Source: Primulina eburnea
Taxonomy: Eukaryota > Streptophyta > Magnoliopsida > Lamiales > Gesneriaceae
Reading direction: 5' to 3'
DNA: 64,000 nt
Assembly: GCF_022965805.1 (NCBI RefSeq)
Contig: NW_027331249.1
Location: 124,001-188,000 of the forward strand
Each line of letters starts with the position of its first letter. The stretch's first letter is position 1. Under the pieces are notes generated by a model, which searched no databases, was not told the DNA's origin, and was given only the letters and a program-made list of their open reading frames with translations. This document shows, one piece after another, positions 9,732 to 19,799 of this stretch. The position numbers and the translations under genes are program-made.

Positions 9732-11700
9732 TGTAAGGCTCAAGATTTAATAGTCTTCATTAATGCGATATTTGAGGATGTGAGAGTGCATGACGTTGCA
9801 TGAGAAACACTAAGTAAAATGGGAGTAGGAAAGACATGAGAAAAGAGGAGAAAGGTTAAGAATAAATGTAAAGGGCCGAAGCTATGGCGCATATGCGCGA
9901 AGAAATGCGCGCATACGCATGAGCATTACAGTAGCATCGGCGCATATGCGCGAAGAAAGTGGCGCACATGCGCGATACTTCCAGCAGCTGTGGCGCACAT
10001 GCGCGAGTTTAGTCGCGCATATGCGCCGGCGGTCCAGCAGCTTGGGCGCATATGCGCGAAAGGAACGGCGCATATGCGCGAGTGTTGTATTTTCGAGACC
10101 GTAGGTCTCGCGCACCTGCGCGAGTAATGCCGCGCATATGCGCGAGACGTGTAGTGAAAAGAATGAGCCATGTGTTATAAGACATGCAATATATATATAC
10201 TATAATTTCATTTCCTTCCCTCACTTAGCTGATAACCGAGAAGAATTCAGAGAGAGGCTTCAAGTTTCTCCATCACTTGGAATTGTGATTTTGCAAGATT
10301 TAGCAATCCAAAATTAAATCCGACTTCGGTTTTGAACTCCTCTCCGTATTAGCTACAAGGTGACGTACTTTTCTTTCAGTTTCAACATGATTTGAGATAT
10401 GGTGATTGGGGAAATTGTGAATTACACTAGATTATGTATTCTTGTGATGATTATGAATATATATTCGTAACCGGATCGAAGAACGGATGTCATATGCAAT
10501 TGTTACAATTTTTATAGCATGTTTAGAACTAAATATGCAGATTTTGGGTACTATGACATGTTTTGGATGAATATTGTATTGGATTATGATTGAGAATAAA
10601 ATAGTGTTGATATCTGTTGAGAATTTGATTGACCGGTATCGAGAATTACGTCGTTATGCCGTCAAATTGTATCGAGATCACGTAGGATATGTGTTGATTT
10701 AGATTAGAGATTGATAGATTGTATATCAACATTTTCATTTCAGATTCAGTTTGGCGACCGTGACAGCGATTGTGCGACGAAAGGTATAAGTCATGTTTTG
10801 TTTGGGGAGATGTAACTCAAATAAGATATTATTTGAGTTTCCCAACCAAAATCACATACTAGTATTATTAGATATATTGTAACATGTTTATGAATTGTAT
10901 ATAGCACTATATTCAATCTTTTAACATGTTTATGCTTTGATTTCAGAATTGTATTCAAGCATGTATGATCAGTGTGATATTCAGATATGAATATGATTAT
11001 ACTTTGTTTACATATTGATATTCATTGCATCTAAGATAGGAGAGTCTTTGACAGGCATTGTCAAATAGCTAGACGTTTCGGTGTATCTCAGCATAGGAGT
11101 AGGTATTACTCTTATTGCCGCCGTTGATACAGCTCAGGCCGAAGTCTAGGAATGAGACGTACATTACCCCGATTGGAGGGTAGGTAGTGACGTCTTATTC
11201 ACACCGGGATCCCTAGAGTTATAGTCGAGTCGAGTCCAGACATGATTTGATTCGCATTACATGTGCATATGTACATTATTCATAATAGCATGTTTTATAT
11301 GTTATGATTGGTTATATGCATGTATACATGTTTATACGGGGATTTGTTCTCACCGGTTTTCCGGCTGTTGTTATGTCTGTATGTGTGCATAACAACAGGT
11401 GGGGCAGGATCTGGGTCACGCAGAGGATGAGAGATGGACATAGCGTGGTGATCTCTGGCATAGCAGAAGAACTAGTAGTTGTACTTTTGGCATGTACTGT
11501 ATTTAATTACTAGTTGTCGAATATGGTTTGGAACCAGACATATTTGTATCTTATGTTTGTATATTATGTTGTTGAATAACATAGAGACTTCTTATGTTAG
11601 CTTTCATTTGAGTTAATGTAAAAGCAAAAATTTGACCCACTTTTTATATTAATGATCCGTTTTAATCCCAAAGAAAAGAATTAGAGCCCGGGTCCCCACA
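9732..11700 (+). repeat. Gypsy solo LTR family ii, 1969 bp
   Basis: It begins TGTAAGGCTCAAG and ends GGGTCCCCACA. The right flank is TGTTT. The left flank here is TTTTT, but in copy C (40682-42656) both flanks are TGTTT, so a true 5-bp target duplication existed and copy A has one changed base. Neither side has internal gypsy sequence, hence a solo LTR left by LTR-LTR recombination. U3 has the GCGCATATGCGC cluster (9886-10147) and a TATA box at 10190-10199. The R/U5 hairpin at 11365-11398 is a perfect 11-bp stem. Confidence 0.93.
9886..10147. repeat. U3 inverted-repeat cluster, GCGCATATGCGC type
   Basis: Nine or more copies of GGCGCAYATGCGCGA occur about 20-40 bp apart. Because each is nearly its own reverse complement, repetitive ORFs (AYAR, HMRE, RICA runs) open in several frames on both strands; these are artefacts. 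A TATA box follows about 45 bp downstream. Confidence 0.85.
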
Positions 11701-12873
11701 TGTTTGCAACTTTTGTAATTTTAAACTTAAGGGCCCAAAAACTTATTTTTTCACCAAAAACATTTTGGCCCATTTAAAATTCAGAATTATGTTAGCCATC
11801 CAATGGCCCAACAACTCAAGGCCCATGACACTTTGATAATCCAAAACACTTTTGGAAACCCTAGTCGTCATCGCCGTCTCCGGAGCTCCGTCGCCGGATT
11901 CCGGCAACAAAATTGTTTTTTTATTTTTAAAATAGGGGCGTTCGGGCAGCCCCTCGGGCTGCCCTTGCTGCCCGAAACGGGCAGCCCGAGCTGCCCGACA
12001 CGGGCAGCATGTTGCTGCCCGAAGTACCCCTTTTTGGCCTTGATTTTTGGTTGCAAAAATTACATTCATGCGGTTAGAAATTGATGTGAATCTTTGTACG
12101 AATAAATAGCAAACACGATTAAAACGCAATCGCACCCTCTATTTAATTACGATAATAAGACTCGTGTGTTTTCCCGACCTTTTGAGTCAAGTAATTGGTG
12201 TGTTATTCACCTCTAAACTATAAAAGTTTAGCAACAAATAAACACGAGGATAACAATCGAAAATTTGATACGAACCTTCGAAGAACGACGCCTACGACAA
12301 TCCGCACAAGCACGATCGACAAACGCCACAAATTTATAAACTTTGATAAGTTTGATTTGTTTTAACAAAGCTAAAGCCTTGAAAAGTTGAGAGAAAATTC
12401 TCACAAGTTTGATAAACTCAAAATAATATGTGTATTGTGTGTTGAAATTTCGTCCAAGATGTTTACATATCAAAAAGGATTACTAGAATCTAGTTTCCTA
12501 ACAAAGTAAAACTCTAAAGAAGGAAATAAAATCTGCGCGAAATCGTATGTGACACGGACCCCGTGTAGAGATCCGGAAGGGGGTCCGTGTAGGCACGGTA
12601 TTTCTCATTCTCGAATGTAAGGGACACGGACCCCGTGTACAGGTCCATGTACACGTCCGTGTAGCCTCGGTCAGCTTTTACTTGATTGTGATGCAACCCG
12701 AACCCTTCGAGCCTTGTTTCCAAGCTTTTATTGGTTGGATGAAGGACAACATTCAAAATCTTCAAGCGTCCTCTCGGGATCGGTTCTTGGAACGCATAGT
12801 GGCTGGCTAGATTCACATCAGAAATCGATCTCAATATAATATCTTGTAGTTGCTACACAAAAACGTAACCATA
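11701..12873 (-). other. Copia leader segment next to the PBS
   Basis: No supported gene. It contains two clusters of GC-rich inverted repeats: CGGGCAGC/GCTGCCCG at 11938-12023 and ACACGGACCCCGTGT-like repeats at about 12535-12662. The second lies in a 106-codon minus-strand open frame (12514-12834) that shows no known domain and is broken in copy B. The segment adjoins the PBS. Confidence 0.55.
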
Positions 12874-12885
12874 GCTCGGATACCA
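12874..12885 (-). other. Primer-binding site, initiator Met-tRNA type
   Basis: Reverse complement TGGTATCCGAGC matches the usual plant initiator-Met PBS TGGTATCAGAGC except for one base. It lies two bases from the end of the copia LTR and fixes element orientation. Identical copies are at 28389 and 43823. Confidence 0.85.
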
Positions 12886-12887
12886 CT

Positions 12888-15030
12888 TGAAAGGGGATCG
12901 GTTACGGTGACCGGAAGCGCAACGGAAGTTCAAAAATCGAATTTTACACAAGAAATTTCGGCCACCATGTTCTTTGTGTAGCAAATACAACAAAACACAA
13001 AGATGACATTCATAGTGTGTTTAGAAATGTACCTATCAATCTTAAAAGATTGATGATGGCTCCAACTTAGTTGATATACAACTAAGCTCTTCAATGGCAA
13101 GACAATCTTCAAGCTTACTTTTGAGCCCACCTTGCTCAAATATTAAGCCCACCACCAACTAGCTAGAACCACTCTAATTTTGCACTAGAAAAATTAGAGC
13201 ATTTTTCTTTGAGAAGTGTTTTTCATTCCTCAACACTTGAAGAAGAAAATTGAGAGAAAAATGGGAGAGAATGTGTGTGTATATTTTGGCCATTGTATGT
13301 AAGAATGGGGAGAAGGAAGACTTGTCTTGGTCTTGCAAAAAGTAGAGACAAAAGTAGCATGCCAAGCCTTGATAGTTGCAAAAGTTGTCTCCAACTCTTC
13401 ACCTCCCATGCATGCATATATATATGGTTTTTAAAAAATTAAAAATCATGGACTAAATTTAATTATCTCAAACATATTTGAGACTAATTAAACATTACTT
13501 GAATTTACCCAAGTCCCACTAGTTAAATAATTAATTTAAATTGACCTCTACAAGACTCAATATGATTTAATTAATTCAACACTTGAATTAATTTAATTAT
13601 TTGGACTCTACTAGGTCCACTAGTGTTTAATTAATTCAACACTTGAATTAATTTAATTTAGTCCATAATAATGTATATGAAAATCACAATTTTCAAATAC
13701 ATTATTCACTTGGCCAACTATTAATTTAGGAACACTTCCATAAATTAAAATTTACATTTCTCTCATAGAAGTCATACTTCTATTTTTCTTTACGCTTATA
13801 TACTCATTTATAAGTCGTTCAACACATTGAACTATTTTCTCCTTTATAGAAGTCATATTTCTAATTTTCCTTACGCTTATAAACTCCTTTATAAGCCGTT
13901 CAACACATTGAACTATTTTACTTCTCAACGGGATCTAGAAAGCCAGAACTTGTGTGGCCCTCAATGGTTCATTGATACAACTAGACGTGGGTTCACATCT
14001 CCATGTGATTCGGACTAAACATGTCCTTATATGAGCATACCCCAATTGCTCCATTCTTACTTATCAACCCCTTGATAACAAGAACGTCAGAACTCAAGTC
14101 TGATAGTACCCAACCAACCATGTTAAACGCCTAGCAACATCGCTTACATGATTCCCTAGGTATCAAATGATAGTGCCTGCAAGAACCATTCAGTTATGGT
14201 TAGCGTACAGTACGGTCCCTTCAACTCATATATCCCGACCGATTCGACAACCATTGGTTTATCGAGAGTTGTCAATGAATCGATACTATGTGTCATGTCG
14301 TAGTTTCATCGATGTTGTAATCTATTAAACCCTTTCATAATTACCACCATACTCTGATCAGAGATTTCAATCTACATACACATGAGAACACATAGGATAT
14401 CCATACCCGAAGGTAAGCGATGAATCCCCGACTACAATGCATCGACTCCTATATGTTTCGACAGAACACCCAACCTTGCCACCTGTTGACCCCATGAGAG
14501 TCGGTAAACAAGCCAAAGTGTAATTCTAGCACATAGAGTCTCAATGTTGTCCCCGGTCATAAGGACTAATGGTGTACAACCATAAACTAGGACCTTTCCA
14601 CTCGATAAGTGAGAACCACTTGGAAAGTCCTTTATGGAGGGTTGTTCAGTGCACTCTACCAGGAGCACCTATCTGCATGATCGGACATCACAATATCCCC
14701 TACCAATGAAACATGGTATTCACATTGCAGATACTAGTCTCTAACTCGAGCGGCCTATATCCTTCTTAGCGACGGCTGAATCGACTAGGAACTGTTTAGA
14801 ATATACAGTATTCCAAATATGAGTTTCATGATACTCATCATATGAGCATTTCATATTCTTTCTACTATTTGTATATTAAAGGACTTTATCTATGCAACTA
14901 GCATGGGTATACAGATAAAGAAGTGCCAAAATAATAATTTCAAATATTATCAAAATAAAGATCGTTTATACATAGAGTTTCATTGTGAACACTCGGCCAA
15001 CACTTGGCTCGACGGGCACCTACTCTAACA
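12888..15030 (-). repeat. Copia 5' LTR, 2143 bp
   Basis: In reverse it runs TGTTAGAGTAGG ... CCCCTTTCA. The outer edge meets the integrase array at 15031, where CAAAT is the likely target sequence. Inside, a 33-bp palindromic segment (TTAATTAATTCAA arms) is present twice at about 13564-13596 and 13626-13658. An ~80 bp unit is duplicated at about 13763-13922. Copies: 28403-30497 and 43837-45975. Confidence 0.85.
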
Positions 15031-17023
15031 CAAATCCGTCATGTTTGAAGCATCATCGGTTTTATGAGAAGCTGTAAAATGTGCCATATTAGAGAATCTA
15101 TCCACAACAACAAAAATAGAATCCCTCCCCTTCTTAATCCTAGGAAAACAAAAAATAAAGTCCATAGAAATGTCAATCCAAATTCTTTTTCAGAATAGCA
15201 CGCAAAAGTGTTCCCAAAGTTCTATTGACAACTTCAGTTTGTCCATCCGTTTGAGGATGACAAGTAGTAGAAAACAACAACTTTGGGCCAAGTTTAGCCC
15301 AGAAAGTCTTCCAAAAGTAACTCAAGAATTTAACATCGCGACCAGAGACAATAGTCCTAGGCATGCAATGTAACCTAGCGACTTCTCTAAAGAACAAATC
15401 CGCAATGTTTGAAGCATCATCGGTTTTATGACAAGCTATAAAATGTGTCATCTTAGAGAATCTATCCACAACAACAAAAATAGAATCCCTCCCCTTCTTA
15501 GTCCTAGGAAACCCCAAAATAAAGTCCATAGAAATGTCAATCCAAGTTCTTTTTAAGAATAGCACGCATAAGTGTTCCCAAAATTCTATTGACAACTTCA
15601 GTTTGTCCATCCGTTTGAGGAGGACAAGTAGTAGAAAACAACAATTTTGTGCCAAGTTTAGCCCAGGAAGTCTTCCAAAAGTAACTCAAGAATTTATTAT
15701 CGCGATCAGAAACAATAGTCCTAGGCATACCATGCAACCTAGCGACTTCTCTAAAGAACAAATCTGCAATGTTTGAAGCATCATCGGTTTTATGACAAGC
15801 TATAAAATGTGCCATATTAGAGAATCTATCCACAACAACGAAAATATAATCCCTCCCCTTCTTAGTCCTAGGCAACCCCAAAATAAAGTCCATAGAAATG
15901 TCAATCCAAGTTCTTTTTAAAAATAACACGCATAAGTGTTCCCAAAGTTCTATTAGCAACTTCAGTTTGTCCATCCGTTTGAGGATGACAAGTAGTAGAA
16001 AACAACAATTTTGTGCTAAGTTTAGCCCATAAAGTATTCAAAAGTAACTCAAGAATTTAACATCGCGATCAAAAGCAATAGTCCTAGTCATGCCATGCAA
16101 CCTAAGGACTTCTCTAAAGAACAAATCCGCCATGTTTGAAGCTTCATCGGTTTTATGACAAGCTATAAAATGTGCCATCTTAGAGAATCTATCCACAACA
16201 ACAAAAATAGAATCTCTCCCATTCTTAGTCCTAGGCAAACCCAAAATAAAGTCCATAGAAATGTCAATCCAAGTTCTTTTTAAGAATAGCACGCATAAGT
16301 GTTCCCAAAGTTCTATTGACCACTTCAGTTTGTCCATCCGTTTGAGTATGACAGGTAGTAGAAAACAACAATTTTTTGCCAAGTTTAGCCCAAAAAGTAT
16401 TCCACAAGTAACTCAAGAATTTAACATCGCGATCAGAAACAATAGTCCTAGTCATGCAATGCAACCTAACGACTTCTCTAAAGAACAAATCCGCAATGTT
16501 TGAAGCATCATCGGTTTTATGACGAGCTATAAAATGTGCCATCTTAGAGAATCTATCCACAACAACAAAAACAGAATCCCTCCCCTTCTTAGTACTAGGC
16601 CAACCCAAAATAAAATCCATAGAAATGTCAATCCAAATTCTTTTTAAAAACAGCACGCAAAAGTGTTCCCAAAGTTCTATTGACAATTTCAGTTAGTCCA
16701 TCCATTTGAGGATGACAAGTAGTAGAAAACAACAATTTTGTGCCAAGTTTAGCCCATAAAGTATTCCAAAAGTAACTCAAAATTTAACATCGCGACTAGA
16801 AAAAATAGTCCTAGGCATGCCATGCAACCTAACGACTTCTCTAAAGAAAAAATCCGCAATGTTTGAAGCATCATCGGTTTACGACAAGCTATAAAATGTG
16901 CCATCTTAGAGAATCTATCCACAACAACAAAAATAGAATCCCTCCCCTTCTTAGTCCTAGGCAACCCAAAAATAAAGTCCATAGAAATGTCAATCCAAGT
17001 TCTTTTTAAGAATAGCACGCAAA
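15031..17023 (-). repeat. Tandem array of a gypsy integrase-core fragment, ~364 bp period (copy A)
   Basis: About 5.5 head-to-tail units. The landmark ATGTCAATCCA recurs at 15170, 15534, 15898, 16261, 16625 and 16987, giving spacings of 364, 364, 363, 364 and 362. On the minus strand each unit reads from [11 protein letters not shown] through [24 protein letters not shown] and [14 protein letters not shown] to RAILKKNL: the segment of a chromovirus integrase holding the three catalytic acidic residues. The family is not X0, X1 or Y. Most units have lost their frame, and a 364-base period shifts frame by one at each join, so no long protein is made. Both ends are cut by transposons, so the array was longer. 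Confidence 0.93.
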
Positions 17024-17660
17024 TGTGGGGACCCGGACGCTAATCAAGTTCTTAATAGGGACCAGGACGCTAATCAAGTTCTTAATCATGTTTGGGACTA
17101 ATTAATCAATTATAAAACAGGGTCTAAATTTTTTTTTTTAAAATACAAAGCGGAAACGTAATGTAATTTACTCAAATTACATATTAAATATGAACATACA
17201 AATCTTGCGTTATCTACAAGAATTCAACTAGGTTCAACTACATATCAGTGCTGAATCCTATGTTGCTTCGAAGCCCGGATCTCCACGCTATCTAATCTTC
17301 TCTCATCCTCTTCTTGACCCTGATCCAGCCCCACCTGTTGTCATGCACACATACAAACAAGACAACAGCCGGATAACTCCGGTGAGATATAAATATCCCA
17401 GTATAAATCATGTAAACATGCAGTCATATAAAACATATATAAAAGCATATAACAAATACTCGTAACATTTATCAAATCAGAAACATAAATCAATATCAAG
17501 AATAACTTTTATTCTACACATGTACCATCATCAGGAACATATTCAACATCAAATAATATAAATCAATATCAAGCAATGAATCACACTCAGACTCAAACTC
17601 AACTCAAACAACGCGTCGTTTCAGACTCGACTCAACTCTAACCTAGGGATCCCGATGTCT

Positions 17661-17920
17661 GGGCGAAACAGCCACAGAATTGACGACTCAGTCAAGATTT
17701 AAGCGAATCAGCCAATAGCTAGGCGAAACAGCCGATAGCTAGACGAATCTGTCAATATATAGACGAATCAGTCAATAAATAAGCGAATCAGCCAATAGCT
17801 AGGCGAAACAGCCGATAGCTAGACGAATCAGTCACTAGATAGACGAATCAGTCAATAGATAGACGAATCAGTCAATAAATAAGCGAATCAGCCAATGACT
17901 AAACGAATCAGCAGTCAACA
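17661..17920. repeat. 20-bp minisatellite inside X1 LTR, 13 units
   Basis: Thirteen units of AGACGAATCAGTCAATAGAT and variants lie on an exact 20-bp lattice. The 5' LTR of the same element (22654-22932) has 14 units, one of 19 bp; copy C 3' LTR (48593-48872) has 14. Unit gain or loss therefore continued after duplication. Confidence 0.9.
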
Positions 17921-18626
17921 CATGCAATAGCTATGAATCAATAGACTACACACATCAATCTCAACAATTACAAAAATCAATGTAATAAACTAAGTATCTG
18001 ATTTAGGGAGACTCGAGTCAAACCACACTCGAGTTGTGCAATCCCAACACAACATTAATTTATACCTTTCTTTCTGATATTCTGACTCGGTCGAAGTCTC
18101 GAACTCAAGCCTGTCAATACTCAATCTGACAAGACAATATCGAGGAGTATAATATCAATACATTACTCCAATTAAATCTGTTTTGCACAATACTCAATCT
18201 AATTCAATATGGACGGCATAACGGTATAATCTCAATATACCCAGCCATATCATATCAGTCAGATATCAATTCCAACATCCCATAGTCAATAACAACTCAA
18301 TTCTGATATCAATTCTCAATCAACTCAACTCTAAAAATCATAACAATTTCATATGGTATTTGTTCCTCAGTCCGGTTTCGATTATACGATGTCTAACATG
18401 CCAAGAACATCATATATGAATCATATCAGATTCTGACAATACCATAATTTCAGAACATGTTAAAACGTAGCAAAACTTACGTCCAGTCGTAGCCTACGTT
18501 GATAGGAACAAAGTACCGCAGTCAGATTTAAAATCTAACGGACGGATTGATCACAAATCGAATTGAATGTAATTCCCTCCGGAAGCTCTCGTTCTTTCCT
18601 CTGAAATCTCTGAGGAAAGTTTGCAT

Positions 18627-18648
18627 GTATATATATATATATATATAC
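18627..18648 (-). promoter_or_regulatory. TATA run of X1 3' LTR
   Basis: A (TA)n tract of about 22 bp lies just downstream (minus strand) of the two U3 hairpins. Length varies between copies. Confidence 0.55.
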
Positions 18649-18697
18649 ACCAACGTTGCACAATACACCACATGTCGATTTTTCCTTCTGCATGTTT

Positions 18698-18805
18698 CGC
18701 GCTCGGGCGGTTAAAAATTACCGCTCGGGCGCGGAAGTCTCTGTCCCGATCCTCAACCGAACATCTCCTGGCGCTCGGGCGGTAATATTCTACCGCTCGG
18801 GCGCC
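18698..18805. repeat. U3 hairpin pair of X1 LTR
   Basis: Two inverted repeats with arms CGCTCGGGCGGT/ACCGCTCGGGCG and loops of about 8-10 nt. The second is nearly the same as a hairpin in the otherwise unrelated Y LTR (24294-24331, 55238-55273). Confidence 0.85.
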
Positions 18806-18939
18806 ACAAGTTCTGCCCGAAAATCACATAAATCATATGTGTTAACCAATTTGGTCTCGGAGCGGTCCAACTATACTCATATCCATTCATAATCAATAAA
18901 TCATCTCAGATTACGGTAATCAAATTCTTGGGCATTACA

Positions 18940-18953
18940 TTTCTCCCCCTCTT
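18940..18953 (-). other. Polypurine tract of X1
   Basis: In reverse AAGAGGGGGAGAAA, directly before the LTR start TGTAATGCCC. It is preceded by the same CGAGTTCGAGGACGAACT sequence as in X0, showing shared ancestry of the internal regions. Confidence 0.85.
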
Positions 18954-19239
18954 AGATCTAAGTTCGTCCTCGAACTCGCAAGTAATCAATCCAGATATAT
19001 CAGAAGAAATGTATATAGAGTTTAAATCAGAAACTCATCTCAATGAATCTGTTCTGAAATTTCAATCTCATATCAAATTCTATTTCTAGAAATAGCTCCG
19101 ATAAGGTCAATCTTGCAATATTGGTTATACAACATCTGTATATACCCAACTAAAAGTTCGTAATAGCTCAACACCATCAGCTGTTATTAAGTCAGTTTAT
19201 CTCGATCCAAGATATATTCGATCTTCGATCTCAGTTACC

Positions 19240-19790
19240 AACAGTCATCGTCTGACGTTGGCATATTCAGTCTGTTTATCATGAGCTATTTTCATTTTCT
19301 TCTGAAGTAGCTCCATCTTTTCAGTCATATCTCTGATCATTTCAGATCTAATCTCAAGAATCTCAGAGATATCATTTTAATAAAGAGAGAATCCATATAT
19401 CTTTTCGTACAACGCTTCGAAAGGAGTTATCTCAATACTCGTTCGATAGCTGTTGTGGTGGTACGAACATTCATAAAATGGCAATGAATCCTACCATTCC
19501 GTGCTAAAATCAAGCATTACAGCTTTCAGCATATTTTCCTGAAATCTGGATAATCCACTCTGACTGTCCATTAGGTAGTGAATACTATTCAGTATTCAGA
19601 TATAATCTAATATTTAACTCTTACTGTACATTCTGTCAGACGTGCAAAATCAACCAAAAATCACGGTCTAATACAATCAACTCTCAACTCTCCGTGTAAT
19701 CTAATCACTTTTCTGACAGAATCTCAGTAATCTATCATATTTGTACATCTTCATGTACGGTTTAGCACTCGCAGCTTGTGTCAGTCTGTC
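19240..19790 (-). pseudogene. X1 integrase remnant (core end and C-terminal part)
   Basis: Conceptual reading of the minus strand gives pieces such as NNSYQ-like HHNSYRTSIEITPFEALYEK and NDISEILEIRSEMIRDMTEK followed by KKMKIAHDKQ and YANVRR, matching X0 integrase residue by residue in order. Further upstream a decayed DGQSE region can be traced. Stops and shifts are frequent, so there is no product. Its place next to the 3' LTR is normal for gypsy. No chromodomain was traced. Confidence 0.8.
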
Positions 19791-19799
19791 ATTCCTAAC

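Larger units (their letters stand above)
2887..15030 (-). mobile_element. Ty1/copia element, decayed and interrupted
   Basis: On the minus strand, from 15030 leftwards: a 2.1 kb 5' LTR, a PBS for initiator Met-tRNA, a long leader, gag at 6458, then PR, INT, RT and RNase H down to 2887, where X0 cuts it off. The leader is split by gypsy LTRs at 7198-9171 and 9732-11700. Without those, leader plus LTR would be about 4.6 kb, which is long for copia. Treating the LTR and the gag-pol as one element is an inference from order, strand and the absence of any other PBS near gag. They could be two nested elements. Confidence 0.65.
17024..18939 (-). repeat. X1 3' LTR (family iv), 1916 bp
   Basis: In reverse TGTAATGCCCAAG ... 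CCCCACA. It carries a 30-bp tandem duplication at the CCCCACA end (17027-17086), a 20-bp minisatellite (17661-17920), two U3 hairpins (18698-18733, 18770-18805) and a TATA run at 18627-18648. The R/U5 hairpin lies at 17335-17368. Confidence 0.9.

Noticed and set aside
9882..10224. Arg/Ala/His-rich frames in the GCGCATATGCGC cluster on both strands, also at 25349-25790 and 40832-41174
   Set aside because: Direct product of self-complementary repeats; present in nearly every frame and not conserved in copy B.
11743..12135. 130-codon minus-strand frame rich in Arg, Gly and Pro
   Set aside because: Caused by the CGGGCAGC repeats; copy C breaks the frame.
12514..12834. 106-codon minus-strand frame in the copia leader, also 43463-43783
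   Set aside because: No recognisable domain, lies between PBS and gag, contains the ACACGGACC repeats and is broken in copy B.
12874..12885. tRNA gene near the TGGTATC motifs
   Set aside because: Only the 12-14 base primer-binding sites match; no cloverleaf or A and B boxes around any of them.
15170..17018. Plus-strand 80-codon frames beginning [10 protein letters not shown], repeated along the integrase array
   Set aside because: They are antisense to the integrase fragments and recur only because the array is tandem; no domain or start context supports them.
15031..17023. CRISPR-like or phage-type repeat array
   Set aside because: Repeats are 364 bp, contiguous, without spacers, and encode integrase fragments in a plant genome.
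17661..17920. Centromeric or telomeric satellite
   Set aside because: The 20-bp repeat is confined to X1 LTRs at a fixed place and is not telomere-like.
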